Source: Prevotella sp. (GTDB taxonomy: Bacteria > Bacteroidota > Bacteroidia > Bacteroidales > Bacteroidaceae). Taken from it: a DNA stretch of 43,011 nt. Below the pieces are notes generated by a model. That model was not told the origin of the DNA and did not search any database. It saw only the letters and a list, made by a program, of their open reading frames with translations. Shown piece by piece: positions 26,443 to 36,449 of this stretch. The position numbers were made by a program, and so were the translations under genes. Numbering within the stretch: position 1 is the first letter of the stretch; each line of letters begins with the position of its first letter. Location: the NCBI GenBank assembly GCA_024682415.1, contig JAIKZG010000039.1, forward strand, positions 1 to 43,011, in the 5' to 3' direction.

Positions 26443-28548
26443 ATGAAAAACTTAAAACTAATTGTTGCCGTTGCGTTGCTTATGACAGGAAATGCCACTA
26501 TGAATGCGCAGACGACGAATTTGGATTCACTCACCATAATGCTCGGCGATGTGGTGGTGAAAGGTCATAAACCTGTTTACAGACTCTCGGAAGAGGGACT
26601 GAGAACAAATGTGCAGGGCACTGTGCTCGAGAAACTCGGCACGGCAAAGGAGGTGCTTGCCCATGTGCCGGGAGTGGTGAAGGAGAAAGATGCCATAGAG
26701 GTGGCGGGCAAGGGCGCACCGCTTATCTATATCAACGGCAGGCAGATGCGCGACGACAATGAGCTGGAAACGCTGAAGGCAGATGATATAAAGAGCGTGG
26801 AGCTGATATCTGAGCCGGGAGCGAAGTATAGCGCGAATGTTCATGCTGTGATAAAGATAAAGACGAAGAAGCAGAAAGGAGAGGGCTTCGGAGGTGATGT
26901 GAGAAGCAGCGTTTACAGGTCGGAAAACACTGACTTGGTGAATAACGTGAACCTGACTTACAGAAAGAAAGGCTGGGATGTGTTCGGCACGCTGTATCAT
27001 GGCATAACGGAAAGAGAGGAGAGAACCAACATCATGATGACGCTGAAATCAAACAAGCTGTGGCAGCAGGAGCATATTCAGCTGTATAAGCCGAAATATC
27101 ATAGTCTGAAAACAACTCTCGGCACCAACTATGCGATTAACGACAGCAATTCCATTGGAGTGAAATACAACTATTCATGCAATCTGCACGACCGCAGCAA
27201 TATCACCTCGGTGAGCAAGATATATGCCGACGGAGAATATTATGACGGCATTGACGCTTTTAGCCATAGAGAGGACGCCGACTGTCCGCAAAATATGCTT
27301 AATGCTTATTATAATGGCACGATAGGCAAGCTGAATGTGGATTTCAATACAGATTATGTGTTTATAAAAGAAGCTGATCTGTCGGTGCAGAAGGAGGATA
27401 GCCGCAATTACGACAACAGAACGATAACATCGTTTAATAATGTGAAGAACAGAATGATTGCGTCGAAACTCGTTCTCACATATCCGCTTTTGGGTGGCAG
27501 ATTGTCGTGGGGAGCGGAGCTTATCCGCACCAAACGCAATGATGACTTCATAAATCCCGAAGCCTTTGTAGCCACTTCTTATTCTCTGCTGAAAGAGAGC
27601 AGCATAGCGCCTTTCATGGAATACGCTAAGAATACTCCGATAGGTAGCGTTTCGGCAGGCTTGCGTTATGAGCATGTGAAATTCGATTATTATGTAGACG
27701 GCAAGCATATAGAGGAGCAGAGCCGTAAGTTCAGCAATCTGTTTCCTAACATAGGAATTAACAAGGAGATTGGCAATGTGCAGCTGTCGTTGAGCTATTC
27801 GGTTAAGACGGTGCGCCCTACTTATAGTCAGCTCCGCAACAGCACTTTCTATGGCAACCGCATGCTTATGGAGAGCGGTAATCCGTGCCTGAAGCATGAG
27901 CTTGTGCATGATATCTCCGTCAGAGCGTTGTGGAAGTTTATAAATCTCTATGTAGATTACGACGACCACCGCGACGCGATAATACCATGGGCTGCCGACG
28001 ACAGCAATGGTAATCCTGACGTGGCTCACATTTCAAATACCAATCTTAGAAGCTTGAAAGGCGTTACGGCTATTCTTACTATCGCGCCGAAGATAGGAGT
28101 GTGGTCGCCCGAACTTACGTTTAACGTGCGCAAGCAGTGGCTGAAACTTGATGTCATGGACGCGACAATACATTTCAACAAACCGAGATGGAGATTTATA
28201 TGGAACAACGCTTTCGACTTCGGCAAAGGGTGGTTGGCAACGTTTGATTCTTATCTTTACGGCAAGGGAAATACCGCTAATTATGAATTCAGAAAGCTTG
28301 ATTTATATACTAATGCTTCGGTGAAGAAATCATTCCTGAAGGATAAGCTTTCGGTTACGTTGGGATGTTACGATGTGTTCCACACGTTCCGCTATCCGAG
28401 TACCACTTATCTTGGCAACTTCATGATTGATAATATCTCTCATACGGATTCGCGCGATGTCTATCTTACTCTGCGTTATAAGTTTAATGCCATGCGCAGC
28501 AAATATAAAGGCAGTGGCGCAGGCAACGCGGAAAGAAACAGATTCTAA
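26443..28548 (+). CDS. outer-membrane beta-barrel family protein (TonB-receptor-like)
   Basis: A 701-residue outer-membrane protein. The signal peptide MKNLKLIVAVALLMTGNATMNAQ is followed by a plug-like domain (MLGDVVVKGHKPVYRL; KEVLAHVPGVV; IYINGRQMRDD; VELISEPGAKY) and a long barrel of the OMP_b-brl_3 kind. It lacks the N-terminal regulatory-like domain of the preceding gene. The same kind of barrel often pairs with GLPGLI or peptidase genes, but the transported substrate is unknown. About 90 bases lie between the split receptor gene and this one; transcription probably ends at the hairpin at 28563. Confidence 0.85.
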   Translation: MKNLKLIVAVALLMTGNATMNAQTTNLDSLTIMLGDVVVKGHKPVYRLSEEGLRTNVQGTVLEKLGTAKEVLAHVPGVVKEKDAIEVAGKGAPLIYINGRQMRDDNELETLKADDIKSVELISEPGAKYSANVHAVIKIKTKKQKGEGFGGDVRSSVYRSENTDLVNNVNLTYRKKGWDVFGTLYHGITEREERTNIMMTLKSNKLWQQEHIQLYKPKYHSLKTTLGTNYAINDSNSIGVKYNYSCNLHDRSNITSVSKIYADGEYYDGIDAFSHREDADCPQNMLNAYYNGTIGKLNVDFNTDYVFIKEADLSVQKEDSRNYDNRTITSFNNVKNRMIASKLVLTYPLLGGRLSWGAELIRTKRNDDFINPEAFVATSYSLLKESSIAPFMEYAKNTPIGSVSAGLRYEHVKFDYYVDGKHIEEQSRKFSNLFPNIGINKEIGNVQLSLSYSVKTVRPTYSQLRNSTFYGNRMLMESGNPCLKHELVHDISVRALWKFINLYVDYDDHRDAIIPWAADDSNGNPDVAHISNTNLRSLKGVTAILTIAPKIGVWSPELTFNVRKQWLKLDVMDATIHFNKPRWRFIWNNAFDFGKGWLATFDSYLYGKGNTANYEFRKLDLYTNASVKKSFLKDKLSVTLGCYDVFHTFRYPSTTYLGNFMIDNISHTDSRDVYLTLRYKFNAMRSKYKGSGAGNAERNRF

Positions 28549-28555
28549 ATACCAA

Positions 28556-28593
28556 TAATAAAAAGGCTCTCGGACAATATGCCGAGAGCCTTT
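28556..28593. terminator. bidirectional terminator
   Basis: Perfect stem GGCTCTCGG (28565-28573) with CCGAGAGCC (28582-28590). T-rich on the plus side, and a run of five T on the minus side. It separates two converging units, the barrel gene and the susCDEF operon. Confidence 0.85.
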
Positions 28594-28618
28594 ATTGTTG
28601 TTAGAAAGAGTAAGAGCG

Positions 28619-30100
28619 TTATTCTGCTTTCACCTTTACGATGCTGAAACGACCTGTTATGTCGTTGAAATAGAACTCGTAAGTGCCGGCAGCAACCTTG
28701 ATGTTTTCTGGGCCTGGGCTGAGAGAATAGATGTCGCCGATGGTCTTGTCCTTATCGGCTTTGTTCGTTCCCCAGTTTTTTGTCCAGTCGTGGTCGGCAC
28801 GGAATTTCAGCTCCGATTCGCTGTCGAGGGTGTACTTCACATACCAGTTGTGAGGAGCGTTGGCAAGCTGCGTCATGTCTACATCTGCGCCCCAGCTATT
28901 GAAGCTACCGATGAGAGATATATGGCTGTAGGTGGTGGTAGGCTCAGGAATGGCTGTCCATGTATATGTGAAATTAGTCATATTGATGGTGAGAGTGTAC
29001 CATCTGCCCTTGGCGTTAGCTCCGAAAGCCTGAGCTTTTCCATCTGTGACTAATGAGCCTGACGCGTCGGTAGAGCCGTCTACAGTTGGGCCGTAGCAAC
29101 TTTTCCAGTCACCGAGGTGCTTATATTCCAATATTTTCAAATCCCATTGTGTCTGGAATTTAGATGTATAAGAATATATGCCGTCGCCCTCGTTGTAGAA
29201 CATTACGGATGTCTCGTTTGGATTCCATCCGTCGCCATTTTGCAACTTGCCTATCATGTAATATTTAGACTCCGAACGGGCAATCTTATATGTGAAGTTG
29301 TTCATGTCGAGGGTAATGTCAAACTGACCTTTACCGCTGATGACAGGTGTATTGACACCATATTTGTCGTCCGTAAAGATAACGAAGCCTTTAAGAGATT
29401 TGTCACCATTAATTTTGCAACCCATCTCGCCCTTGTCGGCTGTGGCTAATGTGCCATCGTTGTAGCTGCCACAGTAGAACTTAAACCAGTTGTCGCCCTC
29501 ATTTACTGTGTTTACGGTAGCGGTGTACACACCATCGCTCACCTTTGTCATCATAAGAGGGTTGGTAGGGTTGCTCCAGCCGTGATCTTCAAAATTGCCA
29601 AGCAGGAAGTATCCATTCTCGTCGATAGCAGGAGTAGGGGCAGGGGTGAGGCTTGCCGTGGTAGTAAGAGTGTCTACTATCGCTATGGCGTCGCCATCAT
29701 TGGTAATGACAGAAACCACGCTCTTTACGGTGATATCGCGTTTCACAGAGGCGCGAGAGTTTGTCTGCTTCTGTATCATGTCGTCAAGCTCATTCGTATT
29801 CACAATGATATTGCCATTGTTTACGGTAGCATCAATCTCTTCACCGTTGATAAGCACTTTGCGCACTGTAAAAGATTCCACCGCCTCGTTGTCAGCTGTG
29901 AGTGTCACGAGCTTCAAATCCTCGTTGCGTAGAGGCATCACCACGTTGGCATCCTCGCCGTTTGTGGCTGTTACGCCATAGGTGGCAGCGTTGCCCTCTT
30001 CTAATGCCTGAGGCTTTGCCCAGTCGTCGTAATCGCCGTCGCAGCCGGCAAGCGAGAAGCTTGCCATTGCCACGAGGCTATATAATAATGCTTTTTTCAT
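28619..30100 (-). CDS. SusF/SusE-like starch-binding surface lipoprotein
   Basis: A 493-residue lipoprotein with lipobox LAGC (Cys20) followed by DGDYDD, an acidic surface-export signal. The N-terminal part is Ig-like. Several repeated carbohydrate-binding segments follow, for example FLLGNFEDHGWSNPTN, MIGKLQNGDGWNPNE and LIGSFNSWGADVDMTQ, with aromatic residues suited to stacking on glucose rings. This matches the SusF/SusE starch-binding family. It is the last gene of the susC-susD-susE-like operon, 19 bases after the preceding gene, and probably helps hold alpha-glucan at the cell surface. Confidence 0.85.
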   Translation of the reverse strand: MKKALLYSLVAMASFSLAGCDGDYDDWAKPQALEEGNAATYGVTATNGEDANVVMPLRNEDLKLVTLTADNEAVESFTVRKVLINGEEIDATVNNGNIIVNTNELDDMIQKQTNSRASVKRDITVKSVVSVITNDGDAIAIVDTLTTTASLTPAPTPAIDENGYFLLGNFEDHGWSNPTNPLMMTKVSDGVYTATVNTVNEGDNWFKFYCGSYNDGTLATADKGEMGCKINGDKSLKGFVIFTDDKYGVNTPVISGKGQFDITLDMNNFTYKIARSESKYYMIGKLQNGDGWNPNETSVMFYNEGDGIYSYTSKFQTQWDLKILEYKHLGDWKSCYGPTVDGSTDASGSLVTDGKAQAFGANAKGRWYTLTINMTNFTYTWTAIPEPTTTYSHISLIGSFNSWGADVDMTQLANAPHNWYVKYTLDSESELKFRADHDWTKNWGTNKADKDKTIGDIYSLSPGPENIKVAAGTYEFYFNDITGRFSIVKVKAE

Positions 30101-30119
30101 TATCGTAATGTGTTTTTAG

Positions 30120-31295
30120 TTATTTCACTTCAGCTGTGTTCTGGTCGAAGTTTACATAAAGTTTCTGTCCCGGCTCACAAGCTACAGAATAATCTGCGCC
30201 TGCGTCCTCTGCCCAGTTGCTAATAATGTTGAGATTACGCCAGAAGATAGCTCCCTTATAGAGGGTAAACTCAGTGTGCCACCATTCTATGCCAGGCACT
30301 TTGACATAGGCGCGAAGCTCGCCGGCTGATGTGAACGCCGGACTTACCCATTCGCCGCTTCCGTTGGCAGGGGCAGTAAGCGCAGAGGCAGCGTTGCCGT
30401 CGGTCCAGTCGCCTGTAGTATTGCCGATGATGTAAGCAGCGCCAGGATGAACATTCAAAGTGAACTGCAAAGCGTTGTCCACGATGTCGGTTACGAAATG
30501 CAATACATACCATCCAGCGTTGGCTACCTTGATGTTGTCTTCATCGGCAGCTGTAATTCCTGCGTCGGCCTTGTCGTTGATGGTCTTGATGCGAGAGAAG
30601 CCACGGTAGTCGCCGTTGGCAAGTCCCCATTTGAATTCCGCTCCGGCAGGGAAGTAAACCATAGTGTAGAACTGTCCGTCAACGCCATAGACAGGTGCTG
30701 CCGATTTCCAGCTGCTCCATGCCGTCTGAATAGAAGAACCTATCACGAAGAGCTGCTTAGGATAAGTCGCCTTAGGAGCTACATAGCGTGCCAATACCTT
30801 TGGCAAGGTAATGATGTTGGAATAGCTCAATCCTGTGCGTGTGTTGTCGATTACGGCACGCAGACGGATATATACAGGGCGTGTCTCCTCTGGATAGTTG
30901 AGGTCGGGATTTTCATCCTTAAACAACGCTACTATTGAGTCGTTAAGCTCTGATGAGGCTACCGACATTTCGGCGTTGGTGTAAGATGAAGGCAATTCCT
31001 TGTGGGCTACGGTAGTGTCGGTGAGGAAAGCCTCGTCGATAGCCACCTGAACATAGTAACGGGTTACGTAAGGCACTCCGCCGTAGTTAGGCTGATGGCA
31101 GGTTAAGTGCACACCTGACGCGTTAGCCAGATCGTATGTGTTGTTGGCTGCGTTGGCAGGCACGTTGAGCACGAACCCTTCAGAAGCCTTGCTCGTGTCG
31201 AGAGTAGGATTGCTGTCACGGTCGTCATCGCATGAGCAGAAGACCAATGGCAACATCAAGGCTGGTAGCAGCATCCATTTGAATATATGTTTCAT
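30120..31295 (-). CDS. susE: SusE-family outer-membrane lipoprotein
   Basis: A 391-residue lipoprotein with a lipobox at VFCSC and an acidic run DDDRD right after the Cys, as in surface lipoproteins. The N-terminal SusE domain reads SEGFVLNVPANAANN and continues through YYVQVAIDEAF. Two C-terminal starch-binding-type segments (FVIGSSIQTAWSSWKSAAP and AYIIGNTTGDWTDGNA) follow. It is third in the operon after susC and susD. The alpha-glucan assignment rests on the family and on the paired SusF-like protein. Confidence 0.85.
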   Translation of the reverse strand: MKHIFKWMLLPALMLPLVFCSCDDDRDSNPTLDTSKASEGFVLNVPANAANNTYDLANASGVHLTCHQPNYGGVPYVTRYYVQVAIDEAFLTDTTVAHKELPSSYTNAEMSVASSELNDSIVALFKDENPDLNYPEETRPVYIRLRAVIDNTRTGLSYSNIITLPKVLARYVAPKATYPKQLFVIGSSIQTAWSSWKSAAPVYGVDGQFYTMVYFPAGAEFKWGLANGDYRGFSRIKTINDKADAGITAADEDNIKVANAGWYVLHFVTDIVDNALQFTLNVHPGAAYIIGNTTGDWTDGNAASALTAPANGSGEWVSPAFTSAGELRAYVKVPGIEWWHTEFTLYKGAIFWRNLNIISNWAEDAGADYSVACEPGQKLYVNFDQNTAEVK

Positions 31296-31361
31296 GATGA
31301 AATTTCGTTTATATAGTTTTATTGAAATATATATAAGGTTATCACGATTCAGATATCGTGA

Positions 31362-33104
31362 TTAATAACCGTCATTCTGGTGCATATTCGGATTCAGGCT
31401 GAGGTCGGTAGTCGGAATAGGATATACATTGAATTTCTTGTCTACTGATGTGCCGTCGGCCTCACCGCCTTTGAAGTCCCAGAGATACTTGTTGCCTGTG
31501 AACATTCCGAAGCGAACCAAATCAGAGCGGCGACGACCCTCCATATAGAACTCTTTGCACCATTCATCAATCAATATGTTGAGGTCGATGGATGTAGCTT
31601 CTGTTGCCTTTGCGCGGCTGCGAAGCTGATTGAGGTCGGCAAGAGCCTGAGCATCGTCAGTGCCGAGACGATAAAGAGCTTCGGCACGGGTGAGATAAAT
31701 CTCTGCAAGACGGAACAATGGAATGTCGGTATCCGAGAAGTTCTCATTGCTTGGCTCAGTGTTGTCGGAGCGGCGGTTCTGCCATTTCACGATAGAAGCA
31801 CCATTCTCAAAACCTGTGATCTGCTTTGTAGAGAGAGAGCGAATCTTGCCGCCTACGCCAGTGTAGAACATAGCGCGGTCGTCTTTGGCTTTCTCTATCA
31901 CGTCGGCAGTGGTGATGTTCAATTCATCGTCTACGTCGATTACCTCATCTACTGTCAGGGCTGTTGAGCCTTTGCCATCATATTTCGCTTTCAGAAGTTC
32001 GGTCACTTCGTCGTCTGTTGCGTGAGGCATATCCTTCTCTGGATTGTTGAAGAAATGCTTCAACAGGGTATGACGGGCAAAGTTACAGCTCCAGCAGTTG
32101 TTGGTAGAGCAGAAAGGCATACCTGCTATGCGCATTGATGAAACAAGATATGTAGAGCCTGCGTATTCCTGTGTTCTTGTTCCGTCCTGACGGATAGGGA
32201 ATATGATTTCCTTCATCGCCTGAGGATTCTGGTCGTTGTCGCCCATGAACACCTGCTCATATCCTGTGTAGCCGTTGGCATTGGTAGTCTTAGACAATTC
32301 ATATTTGCCGCTGCCGATAATCAAGTCGCAGTAGTCTACGGCTTTCTGATAATCCTTGATAGCACCGTTGGTGTAAACCTCAGAGTTGAGAGCTAAGCGA
32401 GCATGGAGAGCATAGGCTGCGCCCTGGTCGGCACGTCCGAAGTTTTGAGAATTGTTGTAGCTGCCGATTTCTGCAAGCTGACCTTCAATAGTGGTAAGCT
32501 CCGTGTCGAGCCATTCATACAAATCCTTGCCAGCCTTTTCTTCCGGCATTACTCCCTGCTGATATGTATCGGCGAATGGTGCTTTGCGGAAAAGGTCGAG
32601 GAAATAGTAATAATGCAGGGCGCGCAGGAAGCGAACCTCAGCGAGATAATGAGGCCATTCGCCATCGGTCTTTTCAGCGTTGGCTGTAAGGAAGTTGTTA
32701 AACTGTGTGATGTCGTAAGACAGGCGTGAGTAAGTCCAGCTTACGCGCTTGCTGTCTTTGTTCCATGCTATATATGTGAGAGGGGCGATGTCGTCGTCAT
32801 GCTGCCATGCCCAAATACATTCGTCGGTGCATAGCTCCTCAAGATTAAACATCGTGCGGTAGAAGCCGCTTTCGCCCTCGTCCATGCTAAGGTCGCCTTT
32901 GCCGGCAGGGCCTTGCTGTCCTGTAGTGCCGAGCACTGCGTATTGCTTGGCAAGAAGCGACATATCATCGTAAGCCTGAGAAGACTGCGGATCTATCGGC
33001 GACAGTTTCAAGTCGTCGGTGCAAGAAGCCATTCCCAATGTGAGAACGCCTGCGAGGGCAGCCTTCAGTATGTCTGATTTTAATATGTTATGTGTCATAA
33101 TCAA
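31362..33104 (-). CDS. susD: SusD/RagB family nutrient-binding lipoprotein
   Basis: A 580-residue surface lipoprotein (lipobox GMASC, then TDD) that forms the lid over the SusC channel. It has the TPR-like helical SusD fold: an N-terminal PIDPQSSQAYDD segment, RFLRALHYYYFLDLFRKAPF in the first helical region, and the typical C-terminal RLAEIYLTRAEALYRLG, then EFYMEGRRRSDLVRFG. It lies 17 bases after susC. The protein starts MIMTHNI; the second Met (33098) is an equally good start. Confidence 0.93.
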   Translation of the reverse strand: MIMTHNILKSDILKAALAGVLTLGMASCTDDLKLSPIDPQSSQAYDDMSLLAKQYAVLGTTGQQGPAGKGDLSMDEGESGFYRTMFNLEELCTDECIWAWQHDDDIAPLTYIAWNKDSKRVSWTYSRLSYDITQFNNFLTANAEKTDGEWPHYLAEVRFLRALHYYYFLDLFRKAPFADTYQQGVMPEEKAGKDLYEWLDTELTTIEGQLAEIGSYNNSQNFGRADQGAAYALHARLALNSEVYTNGAIKDYQKAVDYCDLIIGSGKYELSKTTNANGYTGYEQVFMGDNDQNPQAMKEIIFPIRQDGTRTQEYAGSTYLVSSMRIAGMPFCSTNNCWSCNFARHTLLKHFFNNPEKDMPHATDDEVTELLKAKYDGKGSTALTVDEVIDVDDELNITTADVIEKAKDDRAMFYTGVGGKIRSLSTKQITGFENGASIVKWQNRRSDNTEPSNENFSDTDIPLFRLAEIYLTRAEALYRLGTDDAQALADLNQLRSRAKATEATSIDLNILIDEWCKEFYMEGRRRSDLVRFGMFTGNKYLWDFKGGEADGTSVDKKFNVYPIPTTDLSLNPNMHQNDGY

Positions 33105-33121
33105 TTTCTGTTAGCGTTAGT

Positions 33122-36100
33122 TTAGAAGTTCAGGTTGAGTCCGAGCTGGAAGCTCATTGGACGTGGGTAAGGATTGTTGTCGATACCTGATGAAACTTCC
33201 GGGTCGATACCATCATACTTCGTGATGATGAAAGGATTCTGCACTGTGATATAAGCGCGTCCGTCGAAATAGCTGCGACCTGCGTGTTTCAGCAATGCAG
33301 GGAATGAGTAGCCAAGAGTGATGTTGGTGCACTTCAGATAAGAAGCGTTGCGCACGAAGTAGTCGCTCATGTAGTTCTCACTCTTATAAGTGTTGCCCAC
33401 CTTTGTCCATCCCAATGCCACTGCCTCAGGGCTGGTGTTGTGCCATGCAGAGTTAGAGTAGATTCCGCTCGCGCTTATTGAGGCGTTGCGAGAAAGGAAG
33501 TCGTAGTATACATAGTTGCCGAGAGAAGCGTGGAACGATGCGCTAAGGTCCCAGTTCTTATATATGAACTTAGTGGTAAAGCCCATGATTACGTCGGCGT
33601 TAGGGCTCTTGTAATAGTAGCCGTCTGAAGAGTTGATCTGTCCGTCGGCGTTGCGGTCTACAAACATACCCTCAATAGGCTTGCCGTTCTCATCGTAAAC
33701 CTGCTGATAAACGAAGTATGAGTTGATAGGCTCGCCCACCTTGTTGCGCTGAATGTGGGTGTTGTTACCGCTTGAAATCTTATTCTTGTCGTCTATTGCT
33801 ATTGCTGTCACCCAGTCGGCAGCGCCCGCGCTAAGCTCTGTAATCTCGTTGTGGTTCCAGCCTACGTTGTAGCTCAAATCCCACATGAAGTCCTTTGTTA
33901 CGATAGGCTTCGCGTTGATGGCGAACTCTACACCATAGTTCTTCAGCGAGCCGATGTTGCGTAGCTGCTCGTCGCCAAGCACTGTCATGGCTGCCGCAGG
34001 CACTTTCGCGAGAAGGTCGGTGGTCTTGCGATGGTAAGCGTCGAGATTCATTGAGAGTCTGCCGTTGAGAACAGAGAAGTCGATACCGGCATTCCATGTA
34101 GTGGTCTTCTCCCAAGTGAGGTCAGGGTTAGAGATTCCCGGACGCTGCGTAGTGTAGTATTCATCACCGAAAGCATACTGAGTGTAAGAGTCGCTGCGCA
34201 CATAGAGAGGCATGTAGTAGAAATCGTCGATACCATTCTGCTGACCGGTCTTACCCCAGCCTGCGCGGAGCTTCAATTCGTCTATCCAGCTTACGTTCTT
34301 AAGGAACTTCTCCTGGTTAATCTTCCATGCCAACGCTGCTGATGGGAAGTAGCCCCAGCGATTGCCGCTCGCAAAGCGTGAAGAACCATCGGCACGGAAT
34401 GTAGCGGTGAGCATATAGCGACCGAGCAAAGTGTAGTTCAGACGGCCGAAGTAAGAAACGAGAGAGTTGCGGGTAGCCCATTCAAGCTCTTCGCGTGTCT
34501 TTGGATCTTTGGCTGCTCCTGTGACTGGGTCTATGCCCTGACCTGCGCCCTCGAAACCGCTGCGATGGTAGTGGCTTTCCTCAGCGCCACCCATGACATC
34601 GATGTTGTGAGCGCCAAACTCATGCTGATACTGTGCGTAAACGTTGGTTACGATGTTGTATTTCCAATATCTCGTTAGGCCTTGCCATCCGTAGTAGTTG
34701 TTAGAGTAAGAAGTATTGCTTATGCAGTTGTCCTGGCGTGTGGCTGTGTATTGCGCGCCAATGCTTGCGTGCAGATGCAAATCCTCCAAGCCGTGTATCT
34801 TGTAGTCTACTTCGGCGTTGCCTGAGAGGTCGTTCGACTTGGCTACCTGATTCTGATTGTTGAGCAGAGCCACAGGGTTCTGCGGAGCTTTTGAGTTAGG
34901 AGTCTTTGACCATGTCGCATCGCTGAACGCAGGATCCGGAGCCATGAGAGTCTGATAATATCCGCCTGTGAAGCGTGCGTCATCGCCTGTTATGTAGACA
35001 GGGCGTGTAGGGTCCATTGCCAAAGCAGCGCCGATTGCTCCGCCAGCGTCTGGGTAGCGGTCTTTCTCGTGCATGTATTTAGCGGTAATGTTGAAGTTGA
35101 GGTGCTTGTCGAGGAACGACGGAGCTACATTCACCGACGCATTGAAACGACGCATCCATGATGTCTTGATAATACCGTTGGCTACATTATAGCCTGCGCT
35201 CACACGATAAGGCATATTCTTCAATCCGCCGCTCATGCTTATGCTGTGATTGGTGCTGACAGCAGTGCGGAATATCTCGTCCTGCCAGTCGGTGTCGGCA
35301 TCGCCGAGCGTTGATGCGTCAAGACCTGCGATGGTAGGCACAAGCTGCTTATATTGCGCTGCGTTGAGCACGTCGTATTTCTTTTGAATGGTAGAAACAG
35401 TCATGTCGGCATTGTAGCTGAATTTAGGTGCTGAGCCTTCGCGACCTTTCTTTGTGGTAATCATGACTACGCCGTTAGATGCGCGTGAGCCATAGATGGC
35501 TGTGGCTGATGCGTCTTTCAGAATAGTGAAAGTCTCAATATCGTTAGGGTTGATCATGGCAAGGATGTTGCTCATTCCCTTTGCGGTATTGTTGTCGATT
35601 ACAAGTCCGTCGATTACATACAATGGGTCGTTGCTTGCAGAGAGCGAAGCGCCACCACGAATACGAATCTGCGCGCCAGAGCCTGGTGAGCCGCCATCAG
35701 TCTGAACATCTACGCCGGCAATCTTTCCTACAAGCATGTCAGACGCGTTGTTGGTGATACCTTTACTCATCTCGTCAGGCTTGATTGCGCTGACCGATCC
35801 TGTGAGGTCTGATTTCTTCGCGCGGCCGTAACCGATTACGACAACGTCATTAAGGGTTTGATTGTCTTGCTGCAACCGTACGCTTACATTCGGCGCTGCT
35901 GTGACTTTGGCTGTAAGGAAACCGATGTAAGAGATGCTGATAGTAGCACCCTTTGGAGCGTTGATAGAGAAGTTACCATCGAAATCGGTCACAGTGCCGG
36001 CTGCTGTCTGTCCGTCGATGCGGACTGTAGCGCCGATAACCGGTTCTCCGGTATCATCTTTCACATTACCTTTCACAGCAATATGCTGCGCAAAGGCACT

Positions 36101-36169
36101 CACTGTAAGGAATAAACCTAATAACAAGGTTAGCATCCTGACAGGAATTTTAGATTTTACCTTCATCAT
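33122..36169 (-). CDS. susC: SusC/RagA TonB-dependent outer-membrane transporter
   Basis: A 1015-residue TonB-dependent transporter. It has a signal peptide ending SAFAQ, a carboxypeptidase-regulatory-like domain (VKGNVKDDTGEPVIGATVRI), a TonB-box region (LNDVVVIGYG), the plug (IRIRGGASLSASNDPLYVIDG) and a 22-strand barrel ending in SFQLGLNLNF. It is the first gene of susC-susD-susE-susF-like and takes up oligosaccharides, probably maltodextrins given the SusE/F partners. Its promoter box (36287-36294) and a 22-bp LacI-type palindrome lie upstream. Confidence 0.95.
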   Translation of the reverse strand: MMKVKSKIPVRMLTLLLGLFLTVSAFAQHIAVKGNVKDDTGEPVIGATVRIDGQTAAGTVTDFDGNFSINAPKGATISISYIGFLTAKVTAAPNVSVRLQQDNQTLNDVVVIGYGRAKKSDLTGSVSAIKPDEMSKGITNNASDMLVGKIAGVDVQTDGGSPGSGAQIRIRGGASLSASNDPLYVIDGLVIDNNTAKGMSNILAMINPNDIETFTILKDASATAIYGSRASNGVVMITTKKGREGSAPKFSYNADMTVSTIQKKYDVLNAAQYKQLVPTIAGLDASTLGDADTDWQDEIFRTAVSTNHSISMSGGLKNMPYRVSAGYNVANGIIKTSWMRRFNASVNVAPSFLDKHLNFNITAKYMHEKDRYPDAGGAIGAALAMDPTRPVYITGDDARFTGGYYQTLMAPDPAFSDATWSKTPNSKAPQNPVALLNNQNQVAKSNDLSGNAEVDYKIHGLEDLHLHASIGAQYTATRQDNCISNTSYSNNYYGWQGLTRYWKYNIVTNVYAQYQHEFGAHNIDVMGGAEESHYHRSGFEGAGQGIDPVTGAAKDPKTREELEWATRNSLVSYFGRLNYTLLGRYMLTATFRADGSSRFASGNRWGYFPSAALAWKINQEKFLKNVSWIDELKLRAGWGKTGQQNGIDDFYYMPLYVRSDSYTQYAFGDEYYTTQRPGISNPDLTWEKTTTWNAGIDFSVLNGRLSMNLDAYHRKTTDLLAKVPAAAMTVLGDEQLRNIGSLKNYGVEFAINAKPIVTKDFMWDLSYNVGWNHNEITELSAGAADWVTAIAIDDKNKISSGNNTHIQRNKVGEPINSYFVYQQVYDENGKPIEGMFVDRNADGQINSSDGYYYKSPNADVIMGFTTKFIYKNWDLSASFHASLGNYVYYDFLSRNASISASGIYSNSAWHNTSPEAVALGWTKVGNTYKSENYMSDYFVRNASYLKCTNITLGYSFPALLKHAGRSYFDGRAYITVQNPFIITKYDGIDPEVSSGIDNNPYPRPMSFQLGLNLNF

Positions 36170-36286
36170 GTTTTTTACTTTTAGTTATCGTTGTTTTGTT
36201 TTTATATATATGTCTTTTATTCTTAGCCTGTACATGTGTGTCTTCAGGTATTCTTCATACATATTTTTACCGTGTATTTCACAATG

Positions 36287-36294
36287 CAAATTTA
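36287..36294 (-). promoter_or_regulatory. susC promoter -7 box
   Basis: TAAATTTG on the minus strand, 118 bases before the susC start. Confidence 0.6.
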
Positions 36295-36344
36295 GAATAG
36301 ATTTACATTCATACATACTTTTTTCAGACATAAAACGTTATTTT

Positions 36345-36366
36345 ATTATGCAAACGTTTGCATAAT
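36345..36366. promoter_or_regulatory. perfect 22-bp palindrome, LacI-family operator
   Basis: The half-site ATTATGCAAAC is followed directly by its exact inverse, with the central CG typical of LacI-family sites. It lies 51 bases upstream of the susC -7 box and 51 bases upstream of the lacI -7 box. Weaker ACGTTA / TAACGT copies flank it at 36335 and 36372. It most likely binds the regulator encoded at 36450. Confidence 0.8.
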
Positions 36367-36416
36367 TAATTTAACGTAAATAGACTGGCAATATTGTAAA
36401 TGATATTTATTATTGA

Positions 36417-36424
36417 TAATTTTG
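36417..36424 (+). promoter_or_regulatory. lacI-MFS promoter -7 box
   Basis: TAATTTTG, exact TAnnTTTG box, 26 bases before the ATG at 36450. Confidence 0.6.
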
Positions 36425-36449
36425 CCATCAATAGCTAAAAAGTCCTATA

